Position numbers and translations under genes: made by a program
Part shown: piece by piece, positions 1 through 7,873 of the stretch
Layout: each line of letters begins with the position of its first letter
How positions within the stretch are numbered: position 1 is the stretch's first letter
Assembly (NCBI RefSeq): GCF_001050135.1
Contig: NZ_CP012040.1
Span: 2,329,001-2,393,000, forward strand
Length of the DNA stretch: 64,000 nucleotides
Source: Cyclobacterium amurskyense
GTDB lineage: Bacteria; Bacteroidota; Bacteroidia; Cytophagales; Cyclobacteriaceae
Direction: 5' to 3'
Notes under the pieces: model-generated
Database searches by the model: none
What the model was told of the DNA's origin: nothing
The model's input: the letters and a program-made list of their open reading frames with translations, nothing else

Positions 1-1145
1 TATTTGTAGGTGTTACCATTCTCAGCTACTTGTATTTATTAAGAGTAAAACGTGCCTATAAAACTTCCTTTTATCTAGCAAGTCTAACCACCTACCCTAT
101 TTTAGCTATTAATTTCATAAATAACGATGGGATTAATGGACCAACTTTTTACGTTTTCCTACTTGTACATTTACTTATACTTTGTATAGTTGAGAGTAGG
201 CATTATTTGTTTTGGTCAGGATTGAATGTCGTGTTTTTTATAGGGCTATACTATATTGGCCTGTACCAAGAAGATTGGATACCACTAAATTATAGCACAA
301 AAAATGAAATTTTTATAGACCATACTTTAACCTATTTAGCATGCATTATTGGTGTGTCTATTTTGGTGGTTAGTTTGAAACGGTTTTATGGTATTCAGAA
401 AGGCCGGGTGAAGCAAAAAACCATGGAGTTGATAGAATTAAACAAAAGCCTAAAACAAACCAGTGACAAAAAGGATAAAATAATTACTATCATATCACAT
501 GATCTTAAAAATCCACTTCAGTCCATCATACAGACACTAGAGCTTATAAACTCTGGAGATCTCTCAGAGGAAGATATCAAATACCTTCGAAAGGAGCTGT
601 TAAAAACTACCAGAAGTACCTATCAAATGATGGAGAATATATTGGAATGGTCTTCATTCGAATTGAAAAATGAGTCTGTTCGGGAAAAGAAAATTTTGGT
701 GAAAGATCTTATTCAAGATACGGTAGAAATTCTGAAGGTGATTGGCAAGCAGAAAGATATCACGGTCCAGATCAATTACCATAAAAACCCTATGATCAAT
801 ATTGAAACAGATAGACTTCTGCTCATTTTTAGGAACTTGGTTCAAAATGCAATCAAATTTACCCCAATAGGGGGGCTTGTCACCATCGATATTAATTGTA
901 AAGAAGAATTGCTTACACTTAGTATTACAGATAATGGTATTGGAATTCCTCCTGATCGATTGAAAAATATTTTTTCGCAAGATATAAAATCGACCTATGG
1001 TACTGAACAGGAAAAAGGAACGGGTATGGGGCTCCATTTGTGCTTTCAAAGTGCCCAAAAATTAAGTGGTCACTTGAATGTAAGAAGTACAGAAGGTGTT
1101 GGTTCAAGCTTTAAGCTAATTATTCCTACAGGAATGAATGATTAA
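1..1145 (+). CDS. Sensor histidine kinase, 5' end outside the window
   Basis: The reading frame is open from position 3 through the TAA at 1143-1145, so the gene enters from the left; the TTG at 30 is only the first start-like codon and I do not take it as the start. The visible N-terminal part is several hydrophobic membrane segments (about residues 15-120 counted from codon 30) followed by a short coiled linker. Then come the HisKA H-box with H157 in SHDLKNP, the N-box NLVQNAIKF, and the G boxes DNGIGIP and GTGMGLHL of the HATPase domain. It is a membrane-bound kinase that would autophosphorylate the H-box histidine. No receiver domain or response regulator is visible, so its partner must lie to the left or elsewhere. 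It converges on the DUF3810 gene. Confidence 0.93.
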   Translation, partial: FVGVTILSYLYLLRVKRAYKTSFYLASLTTYPILAINFINNDGINGPTFYVFLLVHLLILCIVESRHYLFWSGLNVVFFIGLYYIGLYQEDWIPLNYSTKNEIFIDHTLTYLACIIGVSILVVSLKRFYGIQKGRVKQKTMELIELNKSLKQTSDKKDKIITIISHDLKNPLQSIIQTLELINSGDLSEEDIKYLRKELLKTTRSTYQMMENILEWSSFELKNESVREKKILVKDLIQDTVEILKVIGKQKDITVQINYHKNPMINIETDRLLLIFRNLVQNAIKFTPIGGLVTIDINCKEELLTLSITDNGIGIPPDRLKNIFSQDIKSTYGTEQEKGTGMGLHLCFQSAQKLSGHLNVRSTEGVGSSFKLIIPTGMND

Positions 1146-1169
1146 ATCTATCCCATTTTGTTGGGTCCT

Positions 1170-2255
1170 TTAATTGGCTTTTGCTGCCTGTCTATTTTTC
1201 GTTTTCCAGGCATGGGCTAGCATGGGCAACTGGGCATAACTGTTTACACCTTCTCTTACCCCTTGAGATTTTAGATAAAGGTCATTGGACCTTCGACTCA
1301 GTTCAAGCGAAAAAGGTTTAATGGCACTGTTACTAGTTTGAATTTCCTTTATGTCTCTTTTAATTGCCTTAGGGATTTTACCTACAAAATTCGAATAATT
1401 GTCTTCGTTTACTTTATATAAACCATTGAGTTGATACCGAAATAATTTCATTGTAGCGGCATACTGAATGTATGGATGTTTGCTTTCTGAGCAAACCAAC
1501 CAAGCCATAAAATTGGCTTCTCCTTCATTGGTTATACCGAAACCATGCGCTAATTCGTGGGCCATGGTAAAACTCTTTTCTAATGGATGCAGGCTAGGAT
1601 CTAAATAAGCTTCTCCAGTGAAAGGGAAGTAGATACCGAAAATCCCAAGTTTGCGGAGGCTGCCCACAGGGTAAAATTGCTTGACCAATGGTTTTCCTCT
1701 CCAACTATGTCCCCAACTATTTAACAAATCTTTCATCTCTTGACGAATCAAGGAGTTTTGTAATGAAAACTCTGGTACTTTGGCTATAGCTGATGAATCT
1801 GCCTGTAGACCTCTTCTTATTGAAAGTAAGGATTCCTGCGTGGCTTCCATTTCTTCAAGCAATAGTTCAATTGGCAATGGCTCAGGATTTAAGCTGAGGT
1901 GTTGATATAATGGGATGCGGTAATAATTGTATCCCCAAAGTATCAGAAATAAAAAAATAATCCACCCAAAAAAGTTGATTAATACTCTGGGTAAAAATAT
2001 TAACTTTTTTCGCCTGATTTTAATTTTGCCATAGCTTTGAATGGAACGGTACCCCATGTAAAGCAAAAGCAGCAAAATCAGGTAAAAGGCGGGGAAGGGC
2101 AATAGGATAAATGAGTAATCAAGCACTGCCCTGACCAAAGGGAATATGGTGATAGAATACCATTTTTCCGTCAGGTGAGGGTTCAATTCTGCAAGGAACC
2201 TTAATACTATAGCCAACAACCCGAGGTAACCACCTACCCACCTACTAAAGCCCAT
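1170..2255 (-). CDS. DUF3810-family membrane protein with HExxH motif
   Basis: This 361-residue protein has hydrophobic segments near residues 10-24, 38-67 and 93-110 and a soluble C-terminal half. That half carries a zincin-like motif, HELAH at 233-237, followed by an acidic cluster (E244, E246). This arrangement is typical of DUF3810, a Bacteroidota family that is presumably a membrane-anchored metalloprotease, although no substrate is known to me. It is the last gene of a minus-strand run (batD, aroC, symporter, nfu, DUF3810) and starts 41 bp after nfu. Family assignment is by recognition of the overall pattern; protease activity is inferred from the motif. Confidence 0.85.
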   Translation of the reverse strand: MGFSRWVGGYLGLLAIVLRFLAELNPHLTEKWYSITIFPLVRAVLDYSFILLPFPAFYLILLLLLYMGYRSIQSYGKIKIRRKKLIFLPRVLINFFGWIIFLFLILWGYNYYRIPLYQHLSLNPEPLPIELLLEEMEATQESLLSIRRGLQADSSAIAKVPEFSLQNSLIRQEMKDLLNSWGHSWRGKPLVKQFYPVGSLRKLGIFGIYFPFTGEAYLDPSLHPLEKSFTMAHELAHGFGITNEGEANFMAWLVCSESKHPYIQYAATMKLFRYQLNGLYKVNEDNYSNFVGKIPKAIKRDIKEIQTSNSAIKPFSLELSRRSNDLYLKSQGVREGVNSYAQLPMLAHAWKTKNRQAAKAN

Positions 2256-2296
2256 ATACTATTTGAGTGTAGTTAAAAATACAGCGAAACGAAAGG

Positions 2297-2881
2297 TTAA
2301 ACCCCTTCCGCTTCCACACTCTTAACTTCAGGCAACATTCTAGTCAGTAGGTTTTCTATACCCGCTTTAAGGGTAACAGTACTTGAAGGACATCCAGAGC
2401 AGGATCCTTGCAATAGTACCTTTACTATTCCATCCTGGAAGCTATGGAATACAATTGCACCTCCATCTTGTTCTACAGCAGGACGAATATATTCATCTAG
2501 AATGCCTTTGATTTTTTTGACAACCTCGCTGTCGTTTTCATCGAACAATGGATCACCACCCTCAAATTGTGTAGTTATGGCTTGCTTACCTGTTTCCAGA
2601 TAGCCTTTCATATGGTTTCTGATATGGTCTTGAATATTTTCCCAAGGTACATCGGCATTTTTAGTAACCGTCACAAAATTGGAGGCAATGAAAACCCGTT
2701 CAACAGCAGCAAAATTGAATAACTCTAATGCAAGAGGTGAATTGGCCGCACTTTGCTCGTCCGGAAAATCAAAACTTACACCATCTTCTGCCAACATAAA
2801 ATTGGCTACAAATTTTAAAGAATTTGGATTTGGATTGGCCTCCATGTACAGGTGTACAGGTTTTTTTTGAGCTTCTAGCAT
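2297..2881 (-). CDS. NifU-like Fe-S scaffold/carrier protein (Nfu)
   Basis: The protein has an Nfu N-terminal domain (ANPNPNSLKF and following) and a C-terminal NifU domain with the CxxC pair in GSCSGCPSS, about 34 residues from the C-terminus. Nfu proteins carry or assemble Fe-S clusters bound by this CxxC, usually as a dimer, and deliver them to cytosolic target enzymes. I place the start at the ATG at 2881 (194 residues), because the family begins shortly before the conserved N-terminal strand; an in-frame ATG at 2923 would add 14 basic residues. It sits between the symporter and the DUF3810 gene on the same strand and is probably cotranscribed. Confidence 0.92.
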   Translation of the reverse strand: MLEAQKKPVHLYMEANPNPNSLKFVANFMLAEDGVSFDFPDEQSAANSPLALELFNFAAVERVFIASNFVTVTKNADVPWENIQDHIRNHMKGYLETGKQAITTQFEGGDPLFDENDSEVVKKIKGILDEYIRPAVEQDGGAIVFHSFQDGIVKVLLQGSCSGCPSSTVTLKAGIENLLTRMLPEVKSVEAEGV

Positions 2882-2983
2882 TATTTTATGAGTATAATTC
2901 TTAAATTTTTTCCTTTTATGCATTTAGAACGAAAGCAAATCAATCTTGGTTCGATCCTTTGCCAATTCTAATTGGATTATCCC

Positions 2984-4309
2984 TCAGGTATTGGTCATGG
3001 GGTTTGATTTTCGGATCAGTCCTTCTGGCAATTCTCCTTCTGTAGAGGCTACTACGGTACATACCATCGCGTCTCCTGTCACATTCACAATAGTTCTGAA
3101 CATATCCAATATTCTATCTGGAGCCAAGATTAAGGCAATTCCAGCAGAAGGTACGCCTATAGATTCCAAAACGATGATCAACATAATAATGCCTGCTCCT
3201 GGAACTCCGGCGGTGCCTATAGAGGCTAACGTGGCCGTCATTACAATCATTAGCTGTTGGCTAAGGGAAAGGTCGAAACCCATGGCTTGCGCAATGAAAA
3301 CCGCGGCAACTCCCTGATACAGGCTTGTTCCGTCCATGTTGATTGTGGCTCCCAGAGGCAAAACAAAGCTACTGATTTCCTCTGATACCCCTATTTCTTG
3401 CTCTACTTGTTTCATGGTTACCGGCAAGGTAGCTGAGCTAGAGCTTGTAGTAAAAGCCAACAATTGAGCAGGGCGAAGCGCTTTAAAGAAATCCATGTAT
3501 TTGACCTTTGTGAAAGTCTTCAGGATCATGGGATAAAAAAACAGGACCATTAATAATAATCCTCCGATCACCACTAGGCTGTATTTCAATAAGGCCAATA
3601 ATAACTCCACTGCGGAATCAGGATTGTCCCCCGTTATGTCTACGATTAGAGAAGCCATCAAAGCAAAAACTCCATATGGAGCTAAAATCATAATAAAGCC
3701 TACGATTTCTATGATGACATCGTTTATGCCGTCAAAGAAAGCAATAACTGGGGCTGATTTGGCTTTTGGGATCCTAATCAAAGCGATTCCCATGATGATT
3801 GCAAAAAACACCACCTGCAGCATCATTTCATTGGCTGCTGCAGCTTGGAAGATGTTTTCAGGAACCATATCTACCAATGGTTTTAAAGGACTTTGGCTCT
3901 GAAGTTGTTCGGCTTCCTGATATTTGCTGCCTGCTGTTTCATCATACAGTTCCATCAACTTTTCCCTGGTTTCAGAAGGGAGACTTTTTCCAGGATTGAA
4001 TAGGTTTACCAATAATAATCCAACCGATACGGATAGGGCCGTTGTGAAAATATAGGTCAATATGGTCTTTCCACCTATTCTACTTAGCTTGGTAATGTCC
4101 CCTAAATTTGAAACCCCGACTATCAATGAGGCCAGAACCAATGGCACCGCTATCATTTTAAGGGAGGTAATAAAAATAGTCCCTATTGGTTGTACATAGT
4201 CATTGATGAAATCTGGAGATATCCTAAATTTCACTACAACAAGGCCAACAGCTAATCCCAAAACCAGCCCTATAAGGATTTGGGTGTGAAGAGGTATTTT
4301 TCTTTTCAT
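2984..4309 (-). CDS. Dicarboxylate/amino acid:cation symporter (DAACS family)
   Basis: This 441-residue polytopic protein has the hallmark serine-rich TTSSSSATLP loop of re-entrant hairpin 1 and the NMDGT motif of TM7, both characteristic of the GltP/GltT/DctA family. These use Na+ or H+ gradients to take up glutamate, aspartate or C4-dicarboxylates across the inner membrane. Substrate cannot be decided from sequence alone. The extended loop near residues 115-150, with a charged stretch before the next helix, is longer than in E. coli GltP. It lies 21 bp downstream of aroC and is probably in one transcript with batD and aroC, although the functions do not obviously connect. Confidence 0.92.
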   Translation of the reverse strand: MKRKIPLHTQILIGLVLGLAVGLVVVKFRISPDFINDYVQPIGTIFITSLKMIAVPLVLASLIVGVSNLGDITKLSRIGGKTILTYIFTTALSVSVGLLLVNLFNPGKSLPSETREKLMELYDETAGSKYQEAEQLQSQSPLKPLVDMVPENIFQAAAANEMMLQVVFFAIIMGIALIRIPKAKSAPVIAFFDGINDVIIEIVGFIMILAPYGVFALMASLIVDITGDNPDSAVELLLALLKYSLVVIGGLLLMVLFFYPMILKTFTKVKYMDFFKALRPAQLLAFTTSSSSATLPVTMKQVEQEIGVSEEISSFVLPLGATINMDGTSLYQGVAAVFIAQAMGFDLSLSQQLMIVMTATLASIGTAGVPGAGIIMLIIVLESIGVPSAGIALILAPDRILDMFRTIVNVTGDAMVCTVVASTEGELPEGLIRKSNPMTNT

Positions 4310-4330
4310 AGTTGAGGATTCTAGCGAAAA

Positions 4331-5407
4331 TTAAATTTTGCTGGACCGGTTAAGAAGTAGATGGTCTGCCAATACCAAGGCACACATGGCTTCTACAATG
4401 GGTACAGCACGGGGAACTACGCAAGGATCGTGACGTCCTTTTCCGGAAACGGTAGCAGCTTCTCCTTTTGTATCTACACTCTCCTGGTCCTGCATGATTG
4501 TAGCTACAGGTTTAAAGGCCACTTTAAAATAAATGTCTTCTCCATTAGAGATTCCTCCTTGGATTCCTCCAGAATGATTGGTACGGGTTCTAACCCTGTC
4601 ACCTTCTTTGTAAAAAGCATCATTGTGTTCGGAACCTTTCATTGTTACCCCTTCAAACCCGCTGCCAAACTCAAATCCTTTGACTGCATTGATGCTCAAC
4701 ATAGCATGTCCCAAAACAGCATGGAGCCTGTCAAAAACAGGCTCGCCCAAGCCGACTGGAACACCTTTGGCTACGCAGCTAACTACTCCACCTATGGTGT
4801 CCTTTTCTTTTCTGGTCTGGTCGATCAGTTGAATCATCTTATCAGCTGTGTCAGCATCTGGACAACGAACAATATTGGATTCTGTTTGACTAAAATCTAA
4901 TTCTTGGTATGGTTTTTCAAGACGTACAGCGCCTGCTTGGCTTACATAGGCATTGATTTCTACTCCATAATTGGCTAGCAATAGCTTGGCAACCGCTCCT
5001 GCGGCTACTCTTGCCGCCGTTTCCCTTGCGCTACTTCTTCCTCCTCCTCGATAATCCCTTACCCCAAATTTTTCATGGTAGGTATAGTCAGCATGAGAAG
5101 GCCTGAATTTTTCTGCTATATGAGAGTAATCTTTACTTTTCTGGTCTGTATTATAGATGACCATGGCGATAGGAGTACCGGTGCTTTGGCCCTCAAAAAC
5201 GCCTGAAAGAATTTCAAACTCATCTTCTTCCTTTCTTTGGGTCGTGATTTTGGATTGACCAGGCTTTCTCCTTTGTAATTCCAACCTGATAAAATCCTCA
5301 TCGATTTTAATACCTGCTGGGCAGCCGTCTATAATCACTCCGAGGCCCTTCCCGTGGGATTCTCCGAATGTAGTAATTGTGAATTGGTTTCCGAATGTAT
5401 TACGCAT
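4331..5407 (-). CDS. aroC: Chorismate synthase
   Basis: A 358-residue enzyme catalysing the last shikimate step, EPSP to chorismate, with reduced FMN. Family landmarks are all present: the N-terminal MRNTFGNQF start, GESHGKGLG, the RPSHADYTY region, and the signature GGRSSARETAARVAAGA. Length matches the usual 350-370 residues. It begins 3 bp after the batD stop codon and ends 21 bp before the symporter, so translation coupling with batD is likely. Nothing is missing. Confidence 0.98.
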   Translation of the reverse strand: MRNTFGNQFTITTFGESHGKGLGVIIDGCPAGIKIDEDFIRLELQRRKPGQSKITTQRKEEDEFEILSGVFEGQSTGTPIAMVIYNTDQKSKDYSHIAEKFRPSHADYTYHEKFGVRDYRGGGRSSARETAARVAAGAVAKLLLANYGVEINAYVSQAGAVRLEKPYQELDFSQTESNIVRCPDADTADKMIQLIDQTRKEKDTIGGVVSCVAKGVPVGLGEPVFDRLHAVLGHAMLSINAVKGFEFGSGFEGVTMKGSEHNDAFYKEGDRVRTRTNHSGGIQGGISNGEDIYFKVAFKPVATIMQDQESVDTKGEAATVSGKGRHDPCVVPRAVPIVEAMCALVLADHLLLNRSSKI

Positions 5408-5410
5408 GAA

Positions 5411-6856
5411 TTATTTTTTCTTAACAATCAAATAAGCCAATAATATAAGTGCCAGCAACAGCAAAATATTAATTAGGGTGGAAAAATAAGACTTATATCC
5501 TTGGTTTAAAAGTTTATTGTCTTCTACTTCTATTAGGTCATATAAACCACCGAGTCTGGTAGACGAAATGGCTTGATTCATCCTGCTTTCCCCAGTGACC
5601 CTCACTACAGCTTGTGGGATGAGGGTATCGTACTGAGCTAGTTCAGGATCAAAATAGATCCATTCAAAATGGTCTTTCAAAGATACCTCTTCAGCTTCAT
5701 TTAAAGTCATAAAATAACTGTATTCTTTCATTCCAGTGACTTTACCTCTACCTCTATTGATTTGAACTTGCTCATTTGGATCAAAGGTATTTAGTTTCTG
5801 TCCCTTCCTTACTTTTGGAGGACGTATGGAACTTATATTTCCCTCACCTGTGATGATGAAATCATAGGTGAAACCTTCTCCAGTTTTGACATCCAGTTCA
5901 CTAAAGTTTTCCCTTAGCCTGTAATTGCCCACACTTACCTCATTTTTTAGCGGATGTGGTGGCAGTTCTTTTACTTTTATAGACTTTGGTTGGGAGTAGA
6001 AGGTTTTGAAATCCTGTAATCTATTGCTACCAAAGAAGCTTGGGTTTTTAGCCACCTTGTATTTTATCATTTCCCAACCTACAGAAGGAAAATCCACTGT
6101 CCCGGCATTGAAAGGATAGAAGTTGGCTTCATATACTTTGTATTTTGTCCATCTTTTGCCCCCAAACTCTACCCGCTCGGGTTGAATGCTGGTGATATTG
6201 AAGTTTTCTTCCCAGGCATTTCCCGGTTTTATTTCATTTATAATCCTTTCAAGCTGTTTGCCTGGCTCATGGAAATTAAAAGGAGCCTGATTGCTCTCAG
6301 ACATGTAGAAGGCAAAACTAACGCTAAAACCTTCACCGACGTAAACTTCATCCTTACTAACAGAAAGGGAGAAGAATGCATCGTCTTCCACCTCCACATA
6401 TTCAGGTTGTTCAGTATTATTTCTTCCAAAAAGATCATCAAATGGATCCAGTGCACGATTAGTATTTGCATTTGACCGGGCATCTACCACTGTTATGGTT
6501 GTGCCAGGGGAGGAAGCAGTGATCCCATTTACAGCTACTTTAAACCCTGGAAGAGTAAATTGTCCCTTTCTCAAAGGTTTGTAATACTGAATGATGCTGT
6601 TGGTACTACTCATCTGACCATTGATAATGTTCATCGATGAACTCTGAGAGATACCTTGTTTTTGAAAGCCAGGAATCTCTGGCAGTTGGTCATTGGACCT
6701 AATTTTGTCACCAGACACGATCACTTTTATGGTGAAGGTCTCATTCAGTGCAACCTCATTTTCGCCCAATTCGATTTTGACATCCTGAGCATGAGCAGCT
6801 AATGAAAAAAGACCCAGCAGGCAGACAAAAAGAAAATGGTTTTTCGTTAAAGACAT
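5411..6856 (-). CDS. BatD-type protein, aerotolerance family
   Basis: The protein has a Sec signal peptide (MSLTKNHFLF...AAHAQ), a long beta-rich periplasmic region and one C-terminal transmembrane helix (INILLLLALILLAYLIV) followed by lysines, the layout of BatD. Bat proteins are linked to oxygen/stress tolerance and, with MoxR and VWA proteins, form a membrane complex in Bacteroidota. I choose the ATG at 6856 (481 residues) rather than the in-frame start at 6922, because the signal peptide begins there. Here batD stands alone: no MoxR, BatA/B VWA or BatC TPR gene is adjacent, and it instead heads an operon with aroC. Confidence 0.9.
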   Translation of the reverse strand: MSLTKNHFLFVCLLGLFSLAAHAQDVKIELGENEVALNETFTIKVIVSGDKIRSNDQLPEIPGFQKQGISQSSSMNIINGQMSSTNSIIQYYKPLRKGQFTLPGFKVAVNGITASSPGTTITVVDARSNANTNRALDPFDDLFGRNNTEQPEYVEVEDDAFFSLSVSKDEVYVGEGFSVSFAFYMSESNQAPFNFHEPGKQLERIINEIKPGNAWEENFNITSIQPERVEFGGKRWTKYKVYEANFYPFNAGTVDFPSVGWEMIKYKVAKNPSFFGSNRLQDFKTFYSQPKSIKVKELPPHPLKNEVSVGNYRLRENFSELDVKTGEGFTYDFIITGEGNISSIRPPKVRKGQKLNTFDPNEQVQINRGRGKVTGMKEYSYFMTLNEAEEVSLKDHFEWIYFDPELAQYDTLIPQAVVRVTGESRMNQAISSTRLGGLYDLIEVEDNKLLNQGYKSYFSTLINILLLLALILLAYLIVKKK

Positions 6857-6995
6857 ATTAAAACGATTGTGTTTTCGTAATTTAATAACTGCAAATAAAC
6901 AAGGATATTTTATACGTAACAAATCTAATCCAAAACCGTTAGTACTATTTAAACCAATCTTTTTTAATGAAACCTAAATTAAAATATCGTGAACC

Positions 6996-7187
6996 ATGAT
7001 GGAATATGTTAAGACTATTTTAGTAAAGGTAAGTTTTGACGGCAAACTCTTCGAGAAAGAGTTAAGAAAAGGTCTGAATATGTTAGTCCCTGGGGAACTA
7101 GAAGAATTCAGAAAGTGGTGTTACGGCACTTTTTCAAAAGCATATGAGCCAATATTAAATAAATACTTTATTTTATTGGCAGGTTAG
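6996..7187 (+). CDS. Small conserved-looking protein, 63 residues, unknown function
   Basis: I do not recognise the family. The ORF reads as a compact folded protein with alternating charged and hydrophobic residues (VKVSFDGKLFEKELRKGL, then an amphipathic helix and a tryptophan/cysteine pair WCYGTF). It has no signal peptide or membrane helix. Support for it being real comes from its position: it is divergent from batD, preceded by an AT-rich leader, and followed after 14 bp by a clean rho-independent terminator, so it looks like its own monocistronic unit. A second ATG directly follows the first. Confidence 0.7.
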   Translation: MMEYVKTILVKVSFDGKLFEKELRKGLNMLVPGELEEFRKWCYGTFSKAYEPILNKYFILLAG

Positions 7188-7201
7188 TTCATCAACTCAA
7201 T

Positions 7202-7229
7202 AGCCCCACTAAACATTGGGGCTTTTTTT
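7202..7229 (+). terminator. Rho-independent terminator of the 63-residue ORF
   Basis: A 7-bp GC-rich stem (AGCCCCA at 7202-7208 with TGGGGCT at 7217-7223) closes an 8-nt loop and runs into seven Ts. Confidence 0.9.
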
Positions 7230-7322
7230 ATTTAAGGCCTATTTTCAAATACACAATACTTTTTTTTAGCTGTTTTATACGTTTTTTTACTTACTTTTAA
7301 AAAAGTTAAACTTTGTTAAGCA

Positions 7323-7634
7323 ATGGAAAAAAAGAACACTGGATTTGAAGAAATTGAAAAGATGCTTCAAGAAGTTGGAAACAAAATTGAAACCTTAATC
7401 CAAAAAGGTACCAAAGCTACTGGCGAGGCAAGTGAAGAAATAGAAAAGAAAATCAAAGACCTCCATATAAATAAAGAAAAATTAGAAAAAGAGTTTAAGG
7501 AAAAGAAAGCCAAGTTTGAGGAAAAGTACCAAAGCAAATCAAGCACCGCTAAACCTTTTCTTGAAGATTCCATGGCTCATTTTAAGCAAGGAGTAAAATC
7601 TTTGGTGCATGCCATCAATGAAATGCTCAAATAA
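7323..7634 (+). CDS. Lysine/glutamate-rich coiled-coil protein, unknown function
   Basis: A 103-residue protein that is about half lysine and glutamate, predicted as one long helix/coiled coil over residues 5-65 (EEIEKKIKDL, KEKLEKEFKEKKAKFEEKY) and then a second short helix ending in HAINEMLK. It has no signal peptide, cysteine or catalytic motif. I cannot place it in a named family; its make-up resembles small cytosolic helical-bundle or stress-related proteins. It stands alone between a terminator and the ABC-F gene and starts at a clear ATG. Confidence 0.75.
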   Translation: MEKKNTGFEEIEKMLQEVGNKIETLIQKGTKATGEASEEIEKKIKDLHINKEKLEKEFKEKKAKFEEKYQSKSSTAKPFLEDSMAHFKQGVKSLVHAINEMLK

Positions 7635-7839
7635 GCCATTCCTACAAATTAGTGGCATTTTGAATAAGCTACCTATTATTTTTTTTATCTAAAAGTATAA
7701 AGGAGGCTCAGGTCTACTGTATGGAAAAGTCAGTTTTTCCTAGCATTCTTTTTTTTTTCAACTCTCCTGATTTCTAGAAATGGCCACTTGCTGAGCAAGG
7801 TATGGGAAGGCTATTTCCAATCCTATTGCACAATCGGTG

Positions 7840-7869
7840 TTGAATTATCGAAATACCGTTGTAATTTTG
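7840..7869 (+). promoter_or_regulatory. Bacteroidota promoter of the ABC-F gene, leaderless
   Basis: TTG at 7840-7842, a 19-bp spacer and TAATTTTG at 7862-7869 match the Bacteroidota sigma-A pattern. The ATG at 7874 is only 4 nt beyond the -7 box, so transcription should begin at or next to the start codon, giving a leaderless mRNA. Confidence 0.75.
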
Positions 7870-7873
7870 CGCC

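Noticed and set aside
654..1058. A 134-codon ORF opposite the histidine kinase
   Set aside because: It is the antisense shadow of the kinase catalytic domain, whose motifs are clear on the plus strand.
2938..2960. A tRNA-like GGTTCGATCC string
   Set aside because: It lies between nfu and the symporter without a cloverleaf or anticodon arm around it.
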